A stretch of 64,000 nt of DNA from Enterobacter vonholyi (GTDB lineage Bacteria; Pseudomonadota; Gammaproteobacteria; Enterobacterales; Enterobacteriaceae): positions 395,754 to 459,753 of the forward strand of contig NZ_VTUC01000001.1 of assembly GCF_008364555.1 (NCBI RefSeq). The letters run 5' to 3'. The first letter of the stretch is position 1, and the number at the start of each line of letters is the position of its first letter. This document shows positions 8,370 through 17,099 of this stretch, piece after piece. The translations under genes were made by a program, and so were the position numbers. The notes under the pieces were generated by a model. The model worked only from the letters and a program-made list of their open reading frames with translations. It was not told where the DNA came from and did not search any database.

Positions 8370-9257
8370 TCAACTGAATATTTCACCTATCCAGTCTGCA
8401 AATGCACGTACAGCAGGGGAAAGAAAACGTTGATGAGGGTAAAGTAGCGTGACAGGAACAGACGGCGGCTGCCAGTCGGCCAGAACTTCAACCAGCGTTC
8501 CTTTCTCCATGTGTTCTGCTACAACATTTTCAGCAAGCTGCGCCAGTCCGAACCCTTCAAGGCACATTTTTATATAGAGTCCCGTCTCGTTGACGGCTGC
8601 CTGCCCCCTAACGGATACGGACAGCATTTCTGTTCCCTTTACAAAACGCAATTCGTCTGTACGCCGGTTTTGTCCGGAAAAATAATGAATAGCCCGGTGA
8701 TGAGATAAATCTTCAGGTGACTGCGGAATACCGTACTCCCTGAGATAGTCGGGAGAGGCGCAGGTTATCCAGCGAAATTCCCCGAGCGGACGGGCTACAA
8801 GCGTGGAGTTAATTAACTCTCCGGTTCTGATCACGCAGTCTACACCCTCCTGAACCAGGTCAACCTGCCGGTCGCTGACGCCGATCATCAGGTAAATGTC
8901 AGGATAACGGCTGTAGAACTCTTTCAGGTTTGGCATGACGATGAAGTGCGCTATACCGCCGGGCATATCAACGCGTAAACGGCCACGGGGGCGCCTGTTC
9001 AAATCGGCCAGACTCGCTTCCGTATGTTCAACTAAGGCAAGGATTTCCCGGCACTGCGCCAGATACTGCAGACCTTCCGGAGTAAGGCTGACACGTCTTG
9101 TGGTCCGGTTCAGCAGACGCACCTGCAGATATTTCTCCAGGTTTTTGATGGTGCTGGTAACAGTAGAAGAAGGCAGGGAAAGTGTTTCCGCGGCCCGGAC
9201 AAAGCTTCCGGCCTCAGCCACCCTTATAAAAACCTGCATAGCCTGAATACGATCCAC
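8370..9257 (-). CDS. LysR-family transcriptional regulator
   Basis: 295 residues with the CrgA/YafC-type LysR arrangement: helix-turn-helix SFVRAAETLSLPSSTVTSTI (about 18-37), NRTTRRVSLTPEG, then an effector domain with DCVIRTGEL and a C-terminal FLSPAVRAFADWI. Divergent from the amidohydrolase-transporter genes starting at 9400 (142-bp gap), which it presumably controls. The 196 bp between this gene and the previous LysR gene hold no feature I can name. Confidence 0.88.
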   Translation of the reverse strand: MDRIQAMQVFIRVAEAGSFVRAAETLSLPSSTVTSTIKNLEKYLQVRLLNRTTRRVSLTPEGLQYLAQCREILALVEHTEASLADLNRRPRGRLRVDMPGGIAHFIVMPNLKEFYSRYPDIYLMIGVSDRQVDLVQEGVDCVIRTGELINSTLVARPLGEFRWITCASPDYLREYGIPQSPEDLSHHRAIHYFSGQNRRTDELRFVKGTEMLSVSVRGQAAVNETGLYIKMCLEGFGLAQLAENVVAEHMEKGTLVEVLADWQPPSVPVTLLYPHQRFLSPAVRAFADWIGEIFS

Positions 9258-9399
9258 CTGACTGCACTCCTGAATAGCATGTAACGGTGATAATACTCAT
9301 TATTCGTAAATTGTGAATGATGAAAACAAGTTAGTCATCTTTTTCAGTTTAAACAGGAGGCGTATTGTTTCCCTTCTGAACCTGAAAGAGACGCTTCAA

Positions 9400-10797
9400 A
9401 TGACCGATTACATCAGAAATATTGTTAATAATCATACGGATAATGCGCCGGTAACGCTGATCCGCGGTGCAACCATACTGAGTATGGATGAGAATGTTGG
9501 TAACCATGAACGTGGCGATATTCTTGTCACAGGTTCAACCATCACCGCAATCGGCAAGGACCTGAACGCCGAGGGTGCTCACGTCATTGATGCAACAAAT
9601 ATGATTGCCATGCCGGGAATGGTCGATTCTCATCGTCATGCCTGGGAAGGTCAGCTACGCCGTATTAACCCCAATGCCACCTGTCTGGACGATTACAGCA
9701 ACGCCACGCACTTCTCGTTTGCGAAATACTACCGGCCAGCAGATATCTATGTCGGTAATCTCCTGACGGCGCTGGGCGCGATTGATGCGGGTATCACTAC
9801 CATGATTGATAACTCGCACAACAGTCGTACCGCAGCGCATTCAGACGCCGCCGTTGAAGCCCTGCTTGATGCCGGTATTCGCGCTATTCATGCGTCCGGT
9901 GCGCCGGTAGCAGGCGAATGGGATAAAGCGCACTGGCCTGGCAACTGGCAGCGTCTGCAGGAAAAATATTTCAGGGATAATCCTGATAGTCTTGTGACGC
10001 TCGGCGTCATGGCCCAGCTGGAGCCGGAATTGTGGGCCGAGGCCCGCAGGCTGGGGCTGCCGATCGTGACCGAATTCTTTGGTGCTGAGATGGCCTCCGA
10101 GCTTGAATCGCTGCATCAGCAGGGCCTGTTGGGTCCGGACAATATCTTTAACCACTGTACCGCGCTGCCTGATGAGGGCTGGGAAATCCTGCGTGAAGCC
10201 GGCGTGCGGGTAAACGTCTGCCCGCGCTCAGATTCGCACTACGGTATTGAAAGCGGGATGTTTGCCATCGAGGCTGCGCTGCGTCATGGCATCAATCCTG
10301 GCCTGAGCGTGGATAACGAAACGTCTTACAGCACCGACATGTTTATGGAAATGCGCGTGGCGTTTTATCTGCAGCGCGTAATGGGCATGCATAAGCAGCA
10401 CTGCTGTGAATCAGATCATTCATTGACAACGATCCCGGCAGCGCAGCTGCTTAAATCGGCAACGGTCGATGGTGCGTTTTGTGCCGGTCTGCAGGATAAA
10501 ATAGGCAGCCTGACGCCGGGCAAACAGGCTGATCTGATCCTGATTAACGCGGCTGACCTCAACCTTTACCCGAACGGAAATGCATTCGGAACGGTGGTAC
10601 ATGCAGCTGAACGCAGCAATATCGATACCGTGATGATCGGCGGGCGCATCGTCAAGCAGAACGGCAAAGTGCTGGGTGTGGACAGTGAGCGCCTTCGCGC
10701 CGCCATTGATGAATCACGCGAGCACCTATTTGCGGCAGCCGGGTATGAGCCGGACATCTTTGCGGAGAAATTCCTGCCGCTGGTACAGGCAAACTGA
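9400..10797 (+). CDS. Amidohydrolase (TRZ/ATZ, cytosine-deaminase-like)
   Basis: 465 residues from the ATG at 9400 (MTDYIRNIV); the 29 residues encoded upstream are not family-like. Metal-dependent hydrolase/deaminase of the amidohydrolase superfamily: composite beta-sandwich ends, HxH in DSHRHAWEG, a later His in NHCTALPDEGW and the metal Asp in SVDNETSYSTDMF. The usual third metal His (in an HxxE-type motif) is replaced: that strand reads LPIVTEFFGAE. Substrates of the family include aminated rings, s-triazines and guanidines. It is followed 14 bases later by a small transporter, suggesting uptake or export of its substrate or product. Confidence 0.85.
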   Translation: MTDYIRNIVNNHTDNAPVTLIRGATILSMDENVGNHERGDILVTGSTITAIGKDLNAEGAHVIDATNMIAMPGMVDSHRHAWEGQLRRINPNATCLDDYSNATHFSFAKYYRPADIYVGNLLTALGAIDAGITTMIDNSHNSRTAAHSDAAVEALLDAGIRAIHASGAPVAGEWDKAHWPGNWQRLQEKYFRDNPDSLVTLGVMAQLEPELWAEARRLGLPIVTEFFGAEMASELESLHQQGLLGPDNIFNHCTALPDEGWEILREAGVRVNVCPRSDSHYGIESGMFAIEAALRHGINPGLSVDNETSYSTDMFMEMRVAFYLQRVMGMHKQHCCESDHSLTTIPAAQLLKSATVDGAFCAGLQDKIGSLTPGKQADLILINAADLNLYPNGNAFGTVVHAAERSNIDTVMIGGRIVKQNGKVLGVDSERLRAAIDESREHLFAAAGYEPDIFAEKFLPLVQAN

Positions 10798-10811
10798 CAG
10801 GAAATAACAGC

Positions 10812-11285
10812 ATGAGCGCGATTTATTACGTAATAGCTTTTGCAGCGGGTCTTGGTATTACCCTGCAGACGACCCTGAACAGTCAGCTCGCAAAAGGACT
10901 CGGAGGGGATCCGGTCACCGCCGCGTTCTTTTCCTTTACGGCCGGGGCGTTGAGCCTCGGGATTTACTCGCTGCTACGTGGAGGGTTATTTAGCTCTCTC
11001 GCTGCTATTCCTTCGCAGCCTGCGTGGAGTCTGGCGGGCGGCCTGATCGGTGCCTGTGCGTTGTTCAGCTACGTGGTGCTGGCACCGAAAATCGGTTTTT
11101 CAGCTCTGCTAGGGCTGGCAATCGTTGGGCAATTACTCTCGTCGCAAATGATTGACCATTTCGGTCTGCTGGGTGCTGTTAGGCGACCGGTTTCGCTGCT
11201 CAAACTGGGGGGCATGCTGGTCATGCTGGCAGGTCTCGCCATCATGCTTTTTGGTGACAAACTTTCAGCGCGTTTTTTGCCCTGA
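10812..11285 (+). CDS. DMT-family inner-membrane transporter (DUF606/YdcZ type)
   Basis: 157 residues with five hydrophobic spans (about 5-25, 35-55, 70-90, 95-115, 133-152), the size and topology of YdcZ-type half-size drug/metabolite transporters that usually work as dimers. Signature GLGITLQTTLNSQLAKGLG in the first span. Follows the amidohydrolase by 14 bases, so probably co-transcribed; it may move the hydrolase's substrate or product. Direction and substrate unknown. Confidence 0.82.
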   Translation: MSAIYYVIAFAAGLGITLQTTLNSQLAKGLGGDPVTAAFFSFTAGALSLGIYSLLRGGLFSSLAAIPSQPAWSLAGGLIGACALFSYVVLAPKIGFSALLGLAIVGQLLSSQMIDHFGLLGAVRRPVSLLKLGGMLVMLAGLAIMLFGDKLSARFLP

Positions 11286-11383
11286 CAGGGTGGGAATTAC
11301 TCCTTACGGCGCTCTGCCATAGTGCAGATGGCCGTAAGTTTTTGGTCAGGCGATGCGAAACTTTTATATGCGGGAGAAATAAC

Positions 11384-12244
11384 ATGTTTTCAGTGGCTGC
11401 TGATGCCAGAAATTTGCTGGGAGAGTGCCCAATCTGGTGCGAGAGGACACGCAGGATTTACTGGACTGACATTGAAGGCAGCGAACTGCTTGCCCTTGAA
11501 GAAGACACCAGTGTTGTGATGCGCTGGTCCCTGCCGGAGCGCCTCGGTTCGTTTGCACTTACTGAAAATCCTGACGTTTTACTGATGGGGCTGGCATCCA
11601 GATTCGCCTTCTGCGATCTGAATACAGGTACCTTTATGCCGATAGTGGCGTCACCAGGAGGACCGGGAACACGGACAGGGGATGGTCGGTGCGACCGTGA
11701 GGGTAATTTCGTCTTCGGGACCATGGATGACGGGTACCCCGCGAAAGTCATAGGAAGATTTCACAGGCTAAATGCAGCGACACTCAGCATTGAGACTCTA
11801 CCCCTGCCTGAGGTGGCCATCCCGAACAGCATCTGCTTCAGTCCGGACGGCAGCACGATGTATTACTGTGACTCGATGCAGGGCCGTATAATGTGCTGTG
11901 ATTACCCCTCTATGAATAACCAGCGCGTGTTCACTGTAACAGAAGGAAAGGGGGCGCCTGACGGCTCCTGCGTGGACGCAATGGGCTATATCTGGAATGC
12001 CGAATGGGGAGGAAGCCGTGTTGTACGTTATCGTCCGGACGGAACGACGGACCGTATCCTGCCCTCTCCAGGAATTCAGAGCACTTGTCCGACACTCGCG
12101 GGAGAAGCATTCACAACGCTGTATTGTACCAGTGCCAGCGTGGGTCTTTCTGTGCCGTCAAGGCATGATGGAGCGCTGCTGAGAGCGAAATCAGCCGTAT
12201 TCCCCGGTTTACCGGAGAGCCGGTTTTCAGCGCACACAGCATAA
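11384..12244 (+). CDS. SMP-30/gluconolactonase family hydrolase
   Basis: 286 residues from the ATG at 11384, which follows GGGAGAAATAAC; the longer frame from 11342 lacks a site. Six-bladed propeller lactonase with expected metal ligands: Glu in LGECPIW (about residue 14), Asn in IPNSICFSPDG (about 147) and Asp in GAPDGSCVDAMGYIW (about 196). Family members open sugar or organic lactones in the cytoplasm. It lies 98 bases after the small transporter and is probably part of the same catabolic set. The last 40 residues are less family-like than the rest. Confidence 0.83.
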   Translation: MFSVAADARNLLGECPIWCERTRRIYWTDIEGSELLALEEDTSVVMRWSLPERLGSFALTENPDVLLMGLASRFAFCDLNTGTFMPIVASPGGPGTRTGDGRCDREGNFVFGTMDDGYPAKVIGRFHRLNAATLSIETLPLPEVAIPNSICFSPDGSTMYYCDSMQGRIMCCDYPSMNNQRVFTVTEGKGAPDGSCVDAMGYIWNAEWGGSRVVRYRPDGTTDRILPSPGIQSTCPTLAGEAFTTLYCTSASVGLSVPSRHDGALLRAKSAVFPGLPESRFSAHTA

Positions 12245-12349
12245 CCGCTTTGCTATCAGTGCCAACAGGGGGAACAGAGTCTTTCTCATCACCGTATTCG
12301 GATAGGCAGGAGAAAGACTCTGGTATTTATTACAGCAGCTTAAATACGT

Positions 12350-13303
12350 TTATAGCGAGCTGCCCGGGGTCAGGTTTGCATTAATCCAGGCTGCCACATC
12401 GGTGACCCGAATGTTATGGCGTTCATTGAATGTCTGCTTTTTATCCCATGCAACTCCCCGCCCCTGCGCAAAAACGGCACGATACTTAGACATCATGTCT
12501 TGTGGGTTGAGCGCCAGTTTATCCATCAGATATTGTTCGCTCCATACCGTGCAGTCGAAAGGGCGGCCAAGCGTTGATTGCAGCTTATCTGCAACCTCTG
12601 CGTAGGTCAGTGTATCACCGGCGATATACACAATTTCATTACGGATGCGAGGAGTTGTAAATACGATCGCTGCCGTCAGCATCCCGATATCATCAGGTGT
12701 TGTCAGCGTCATGGTGTTGTCAATGCTGCCGAGTGCGTGAACAGTATCGTTCTGCAGATCGACCACACCGAAGTCTGGTTCGAACAAATAGCTCATGAAG
12801 ATGCCGGTCGAAATGATGACCCACTCAGTTTCATGCTGGCTGCGTAGTAAATCACGCACGTCAATCTGCGCGTCGAAGATGTCTTGTGGGCTGCCGCGTC
12901 CGATGGCATCAAAATCGGCACCAAACTGCCATGGAAAATAGCGTGGAATCCGCGCCTGCAGGGCCGCCTGCGCCAGTTTCATTGGTGTATTTATTCCGGC
13001 CGCGTACCCCGTGCAGCCAACGACTGTGTCAAATTGCGCAAAGAGGCTGGCCAAATCGTCGACAGAACTCATGACGAGATCGCCCGTGACTATATTAATA
13101 CCGAGGTTTCTGATTTCCGTGATAACTATTTTTTTTACAGGTTCATCTGACGTTACGGTACTTTCGCGCAGCAGTACGCTGATTTTCGTTCCCTTCACAT
13201 CTTTTGCCCGAAGGGCAAGATTTCGCAGAACGGGGAGGCCCAGCTCACCGGCACCGAGCACGAGGATTTTCTCAGACGTAGCGTTAAGATCAGTTTTGTT
13301 CAT
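12350..13303 (-). CDS. NmrA-like NAD(P)-binding reductase
   Basis: 317 residues with a Rossmann fold: VLGAGELGLPVLRNL (about 15-29) is the dinucleotide loop, and PRYFPWQFGADFD (about 139-151) is the aromatic/isoflavone-reductase-like active-site region. Atypical SDR of the NmrA group, either an NADPH-dependent reductase of aromatic alcohols or a redox sensor. Divergent from an HxlR-type regulator across 69 bp, a common pairing that suggests repression relieved by an electrophile or quinone. Confidence 0.82.
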   Translation of the reverse strand: MNKTDLNATSEKILVLGAGELGLPVLRNLALRAKDVKGTKISVLLRESTVTSDEPVKKIVITEIRNLGINIVTGDLVMSSVDDLASLFAQFDTVVGCTGYAAGINTPMKLAQAALQARIPRYFPWQFGADFDAIGRGSPQDIFDAQIDVRDLLRSQHETEWVIISTGIFMSYLFEPDFGVVDLQNDTVHALGSIDNTMTLTTPDDIGMLTAAIVFTTPRIRNEIVYIAGDTLTYAEVADKLQSTLGRPFDCTVWSEQYLMDKLALNPQDMMSKYRAVFAQGRGVAWDKKQTFNERHNIRVTDVAAWINANLTPGSSL

Positions 13304-13372
13304 AATCTGGCCTTAAATGAATTGTTGCGCCACTCTAGCAATTCATAACAGGCTAAAAAAGAAGGTACACGT

Positions 13373-13807
13373 ATGATACCGGGAATCTGTGAAATGGATC
13401 GGGACGAAATTCTTCAGTATTCGCAGGCTGTTTGTAAGGGTCTGAAAGACGATGATGATGGCTTGCGGCGGGAGGTACTGGCTCATGCAGGCAGTCGATG
13501 GTCACTGGGTATCGTCAACACGCTTGGCGTTTATGGCAGACTACGTCACGCCGAAATTGGCAGGCGTATGCACGGAGTGACTCAGCGCATGCTGACACGT
13601 ACATTACGACAGCTTGAGCGCGACGGACTGGTTATTCGCCATGATTTCAGTGAAATCCCGCCACGAGTCGAATACGAGCTGTCCGATACAGGTATGGAGT
13701 TACTTGTGCGAATGATCCCGCTGTGGACCTGGATTGTCGATAATGCTGATCGCTTTCGTGAAGACCGGTTGAGATATGAAAAAAATAACAATAACCCAAG
13801 GGCGTAA
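13373..13807 (+). CDS. HxlR-family transcriptional regulator
   Basis: 144 residues with the complete HxlR winged helix: GSRWSLGIVNTLGVYGRLRH, then MHGVTQRMLTRTLRQLERDG and the wing HDFSEIPPRVEYELSDTG. Members sense aldehydes or quinones through cysteines or act as simple repressors. A single Cys lies in the N-terminal segment MIPGICEMD if the first ATG is used. Divergent from the NmrA-type reductase, its likely target. Confidence 0.88.
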   Translation: MIPGICEMDRDEILQYSQAVCKGLKDDDDGLRREVLAHAGSRWSLGIVNTLGVYGRLRHAEIGRRMHGVTQRMLTRTLRQLERDGLVIRHDFSEIPPRVEYELSDTGMELLVRMIPLWTWIVDNADRFREDRLRYEKNNNNPRA

Positions 13808-14136
13808 CTGGCTATGAATATAAATATCAATTTTTGTGATTTGTAGATAATACAAGTGTTTGAATTGATGAGCCTTCCGATATGTATGTATACAGTAGTC
13901 ATCCGGAGACAGAACCGATTTCACCAAGCTTGGTCGGGATGGTGTAATTACAGAGGATTATATTTTACGTATGCCTGACATCAATGTTAGTCTGTACATA
14001 TTTCAAATGGGTGTTAAAGCGAATTTTATTTTTTGCTACCATTAATTCGGCCTTGAGAATTATCTGACAGGATGGCCTACCCTTTCAGAATTATAGGTGG
14101 GCTGGTGAAACAATATTTAAAAACTGGTGTTTTTTT
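13808..14136. other. Gene-free stretch with a 12-bp palindrome
   Basis: No convincing coding region. The only structure I see is the perfect palindrome ACCAAGCTTGGT at 13923-13934, about 200 bp before the esterase gene, which could be an operator. Composition becomes more AT-rich through this gap. Confidence 0.4.
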
Positions 14137-15093
14137 ATGATTTCTAAAGAAAATAATGAAATATCATCTAATTATCATGATCTTCCTGGTTATGTTCATG
14201 GGGCAAAAATTATCCAAGTCGCCTTGACTAAAACCCCTATAGATAATATTAGTGATGTGGTTTATGAGACAGTAAAAAAAACTCGTTCTGTCAGACAATT
14301 GCATATGTCTTTTCTTGTTCCTCGTACCAACATTTTGAAACCAGGTATCATTTATTTTCCTGGGGGAGGGTTTATGACCGCTGAACACAACAAATTTGTG
14401 GAAATGCGCATGGCTTTAGCGGAGGCTGGCTTTGTTGTTGCAGCGGCAGAATACAGGACAATTCCTGATACTTTCCCTGCGCCAGTGATAGATGCTAAAG
14501 CAGCAGTAAGATACCTTCGTCAACATGCCCATGATTATGGAATTGACCCCTCACGAATTGGTGTAATTGGCGATTCTGCTGGAGGCTGGCTGGCGCAGAT
14601 GCTTGGTACCACTAATGGCGATAAGTCATTCGATCACGGCGATTTTCTCAGCCAGTCCGCTGATGTGCAGGCTGTCGCTACGCTTTACGGAATATCAGAT
14701 CTGCGTAACATAGGTGACGGTTTTCCGGATCTCCGACAAAAAGTGCATCAGTCTCCTGCAGTCACGGAGTCACTGCTAATTAATGGTGTGGCTTTCAAGA
14801 ATTTTGCAGGTGCGTCAATCAGTTCTGTACCTGAAAAAGCGATAAATGCAAGCCCCATAGGGCGTCTCAAGGGATGTAAACCTCCGTTCCTAATAATGCA
14901 TGGAAGTAAGGATACATTAGTATCACCTAAACAGAGCGCAACGCTTTACAAAGCCCTTTTGGAATCGGGAAACAAAGCGGACTACGTCCTTATCGAAGGC
15001 GCAGAACACGGTGATGATCACTGGTATCAACCCGTTGTCATAAATAGGGTTGTTGACTGGTTCCGCGTGCATCTTTGTCCTGAAAATATATGA
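14137..15093 (+). CDS. Alpha/beta-hydrolase (esterase, HSL-like)
   Basis: 318-residue serine hydrolase. The oxyanion loop is FPGGGF (about 73-78), the nucleophile motif GDSAGGW (about 145-151), the acid Asp in HGSKD (about 253-257) and His in EGAEHGDDHW. HSL/BD-FAE-like esterases cleave short-chain esters or acetylated sugars. No signal peptide, so cytoplasmic. It stands alone, is more AT-rich than the preceding cargo genes and ends just before the right inverted repeat. Substrate unknown. Confidence 0.85.
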   Translation: MISKENNEISSNYHDLPGYVHGAKIIQVALTKTPIDNISDVVYETVKKTRSVRQLHMSFLVPRTNILKPGIIYFPGGGFMTAEHNKFVEMRMALAEAGFVVAAAEYRTIPDTFPAPVIDAKAAVRYLRQHAHDYGIDPSRIGVIGDSAGGWLAQMLGTTNGDKSFDHGDFLSQSADVQAVATLYGISDLRNIGDGFPDLRQKVHQSPAVTESLLINGVAFKNFAGASISSVPEKAINASPIGRLKGCKPPFLIMHGSKDTLVSPKQSATLYKALLESGNKADYVLIEGAEHGDDHWYQPVVINRVVDWFRVHLCPENI

Positions 15094-15129
15094 CGACTGA
15101 CGCTTTGCTGAATCACTCAGACTGTTTGG

Positions 15130-15230
15130 TAGCAACGTCCGCTTTTGGCACAGAGCGGACTGTCAGCTTAGGTTAAGCCCTATGCAGTAAAAGTGTAAGA
15201 TCAAGTTTGAGCTAATACAAGTTAGCCTCT
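15130..15230 (-). repeat. Right copy of inverted repeat bounding the cargo block
   Basis: Reverse complement carries GGCTAAC, TGTATTAGCTCA, TGACAGTCCGCTCTGTG and CAAAAGCGGACG in the same order as 1848-1956. The outer edge lies just past the stop of the 70-aa gene, mirroring the left copy, which abuts the stop of the antitoxin gene. Internally it forms a GTCCGCT/AGCGGAC stem. Confidence 0.6.
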
Positions 15231-15235
15231 TTTCA

Positions 15236-15448
15236 CTAGTGAGCCATTTTATAGTCCCTTAATGCATTTTTAAGTAACTCAGTTTGCTCATCAGCATCAT
15301 CATAATTATAAATTCCGGTAGCAGAATAATACTCTTCGATGCATAGAATATTTATCAATGGTTCACAAATCTCTTTAATAAACTCCTTGTTGTTATCGGC
15401 AAAAATAATTTTTATTCCTTCCAAAACAAAGCTATTATAATCAGCCAT
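15236..15448 (-). CDS. Hypothetical acidic 70-aa protein
   Basis: Preceded by a near-perfect ribosome site (AAGGAGGTGGAT then ATG), so almost certainly translated. Acidic, soluble and rich in Ile, Asp and Glu, with no motif I recognise. It lies downstream of trbL on the same strand, separated by a 10-bp stem-loop, and may be the last gene of the transfer cluster. In IncP plasmids trbM follows trbL, but this protein is far too short and has no signal peptide, so it is not trbM. Confidence 0.7.
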   Translation of the reverse strand: MADYNSFVLEGIKIIFADNNKEFIKEICEPLINILCIEEYYSATGIYNYDDADEQTELLKNALRDYKMAH

Positions 15449-15478
15449 TATCCACCTCCTTACAGGTGTTTAGTGGAA

Positions 15479-15510
15479 GCGTCAGTTAACGTTACCGCGC
15501 TAACTGACGC
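15479..15510. terminator. 10-bp stem-loop between trbL and the 70-aa gene
   Basis: Arms GCGTCAGTTA and TAACTGACGC with a 12-base loop. No T-run on the minus strand, so it more likely protects or attenuates the trb message than ends it. Confidence 0.45.
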
Positions 15511-15517
15511 GTCTAAA

Positions 15518-16921
15518 TCAAGATTTTTTACTGCCAGTTAAACTATCACCCTCAAACTCATCCTGTTCGTGGTTACTCTGACGATCGGCGGTGTGTTTAC
15601 GTATTTGATTCGCTATTTCCCCACCAACGGTCTGTTGTGATTGGATAGAATTAGTACTTCCCTTCATCATCTGATACTCCGCAGCTCCATTAGACAGCCC
15701 GCTCGCCATGTGAGAAGCCATGTGGCCAGCTCGTGAGAATGATGAAGCAAACCCCTGGCTTCCTCCGCTGACGCTACCTGTATTGCTCCCTGCATAAGAA
15801 CCACCGGAACCGCCTGATGGTTGTCCTCCAGAAGTATCTACGGAACCGGTATCTTCCCCGCCGCCAAATCCTCCACCTGAACCACCTTTATAACCAGAAC
15901 CAGATTCTTCGGCCATCGCCGCTTGGGCAGATTCAAATGCTGCTTTTAGAGCGGAAGCACCACCACTGACTTGAGCTGTAGCGCTCATTGCCATTGCCCC
16001 AGCGCCACTGATTGCAGTAGTAGCAGCGCCAGTAATCATACCTGCTCCAAAACCACCGATCCCTTGTAAGGATGCTCCTCCAACAACGCCTGATAACAAC
16101 AACGGTAATTTATTCGTCAATACTAAAAGAATAATTGACGCCAGAAGTAAAACAATAAGACTATTAAGATCAGGAATATCATTTTTAATAATAGAAAAAT
16201 ACTGATCTATAAATGACTGCCCAATCCCAATGATTAACGTCATCGTAAATAACTGAATACCAATCGATAATACTGTGCGTAAGTAATTTATTGCAATATC
16301 AGAAGTCCATTTCGAGCCACCAAACCCAAGCAAAATAACTCCTGCATAACACAACACCCATGCAGAAACTAACATTATTAGCATATTTATCGCGATAAGC
16401 GCCATTACTACTAATACTATTATCGCGACGGTTATCATAATGGTCGAAATCATTGGAGACCAAATTGATGCTGCTGAACTGACCTTTGTTAATATCACAA
16501 AAGCCATATCAACTATGCTGGAGGGTGAAATACCAGTACTTGTTCCTAAAGCATTTGCTGCAAGTTGTCTCATTGAGTTAATTATAGATTGTGATATGGC
16601 TGGGCCGTTAATTAAAAGATAATAAAAAAAACCAATCACGGCAAAAAAACGAACTATTTCTGCAAGTGCACTGATTAAACCTTCCCCTTGCATCGCCAAC
16701 ATACCAAATGTCCAAACCATACTTAATAATACCAGCCCCCAGAAGAGCCAATTTGCATAATCACCAATTACTAATGACCATGTGCTGGCTACTTGCTGAA
16801 ACTTATCTAATAACGTATCAAGTAATCCGCTACTATCTAATTGACCAGCATAAGCATTTACAGAAAACAAAAAATTCATTCCCAAAAAAGTGAGTTTGCT
16901 TACTATTCTCATAATTACCAT
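15518..16921 (-). CDS. trbL: P-type conjugative transfer protein TrbL (VirB6-like)
   Basis: 467-residue inner-membrane channel component of the type IV secretion system. It has an N-terminal signal-like segment, about six membrane spans between residues 50 and 310 (FYYLLINGP, WVLCYAGVILLGFGGSKWT, LLLASIILLVLTNKLP) and a long Gly/Ser-rich cytoplasmic tail (about 355-430), the standard TrbL layout. The GFGGSKWT motif is a family landmark. The ATG at 16921 overlaps the trbK stop; a second ATG at 16912 is possible. Upstream trb genes B-I are absent, so it can only work with a pore supplied by another element. Confidence 0.9.
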   Translation of the reverse strand: MVIMRIVSKLTFLGMNFLFSVNAYAGQLDSSGLLDTLLDKFQQVASTWSLVIGDYANWLFWGLVLLSMVWTFGMLAMQGEGLISALAEIVRFFAVIGFFYYLLINGPAISQSIINSMRQLAANALGTSTGISPSSIVDMAFVILTKVSSAASIWSPMISTIMITVAIIVLVVMALIAINMLIMLVSAWVLCYAGVILLGFGGSKWTSDIAINYLRTVLSIGIQLFTMTLIIGIGQSFIDQYFSIIKNDIPDLNSLIVLLLASIILLVLTNKLPLLLSGVVGGASLQGIGGFGAGMITGAATTAISGAGAMAMSATAQVSGGASALKAAFESAQAAMAEESGSGYKGGSGGGFGGGEDTGSVDTSGGQPSGGSGGSYAGSNTGSVSGGSQGFASSFSRAGHMASHMASGLSNGAAEYQMMKGSTNSIQSQQTVGGEIANQIRKHTADRQSNHEQDEFEGDSLTGSKKS

Positions 16922-17088
16922 TCTCGCTTAGGGCTAGGATTGTTATTACTGCGCAGGGCACATTTATCGTAGTTATGTTCGTTCAATTTATTCTCTGGCG
17001 CCGATAAACAATCTTCATCTTTTTTATCGCAAGAGCATAGAATCAATGGAATGATTAGAATAAAAATGACCAAAAGTTTATCTTTCAT
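16915..17088 (-). CDS. trbK: TrbK-like entry-exclusion lipoprotein (57 aa)
   Basis: A small gene between trbJ and trbL. The 57-residue product starts MKDKLLVIFILIIPLILCSC: a signal peptide with a lipobox-like end (LCSC), then a Cys-containing hydrophilic tail ending NPSPKREW. Position between trbJ and trbL, length and lipoprotein form match IncP TrbK, which in a recipient blocks entry of the same transfer system. It starts 11 bases after the trbJ stop, and its last codons overlap the trbL ATG. The last residues (PSPKR-x-W) are the same as the TrbJ C-terminus. Confidence 0.8.
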   Translation of the reverse strand: MKDKLLVIFILIIPLILCSCDKKDEDCLSAPENKLNEHNYDKCALRSNNNPSPKREW

Positions 17089-17099
17089 TCAGCTACCCC

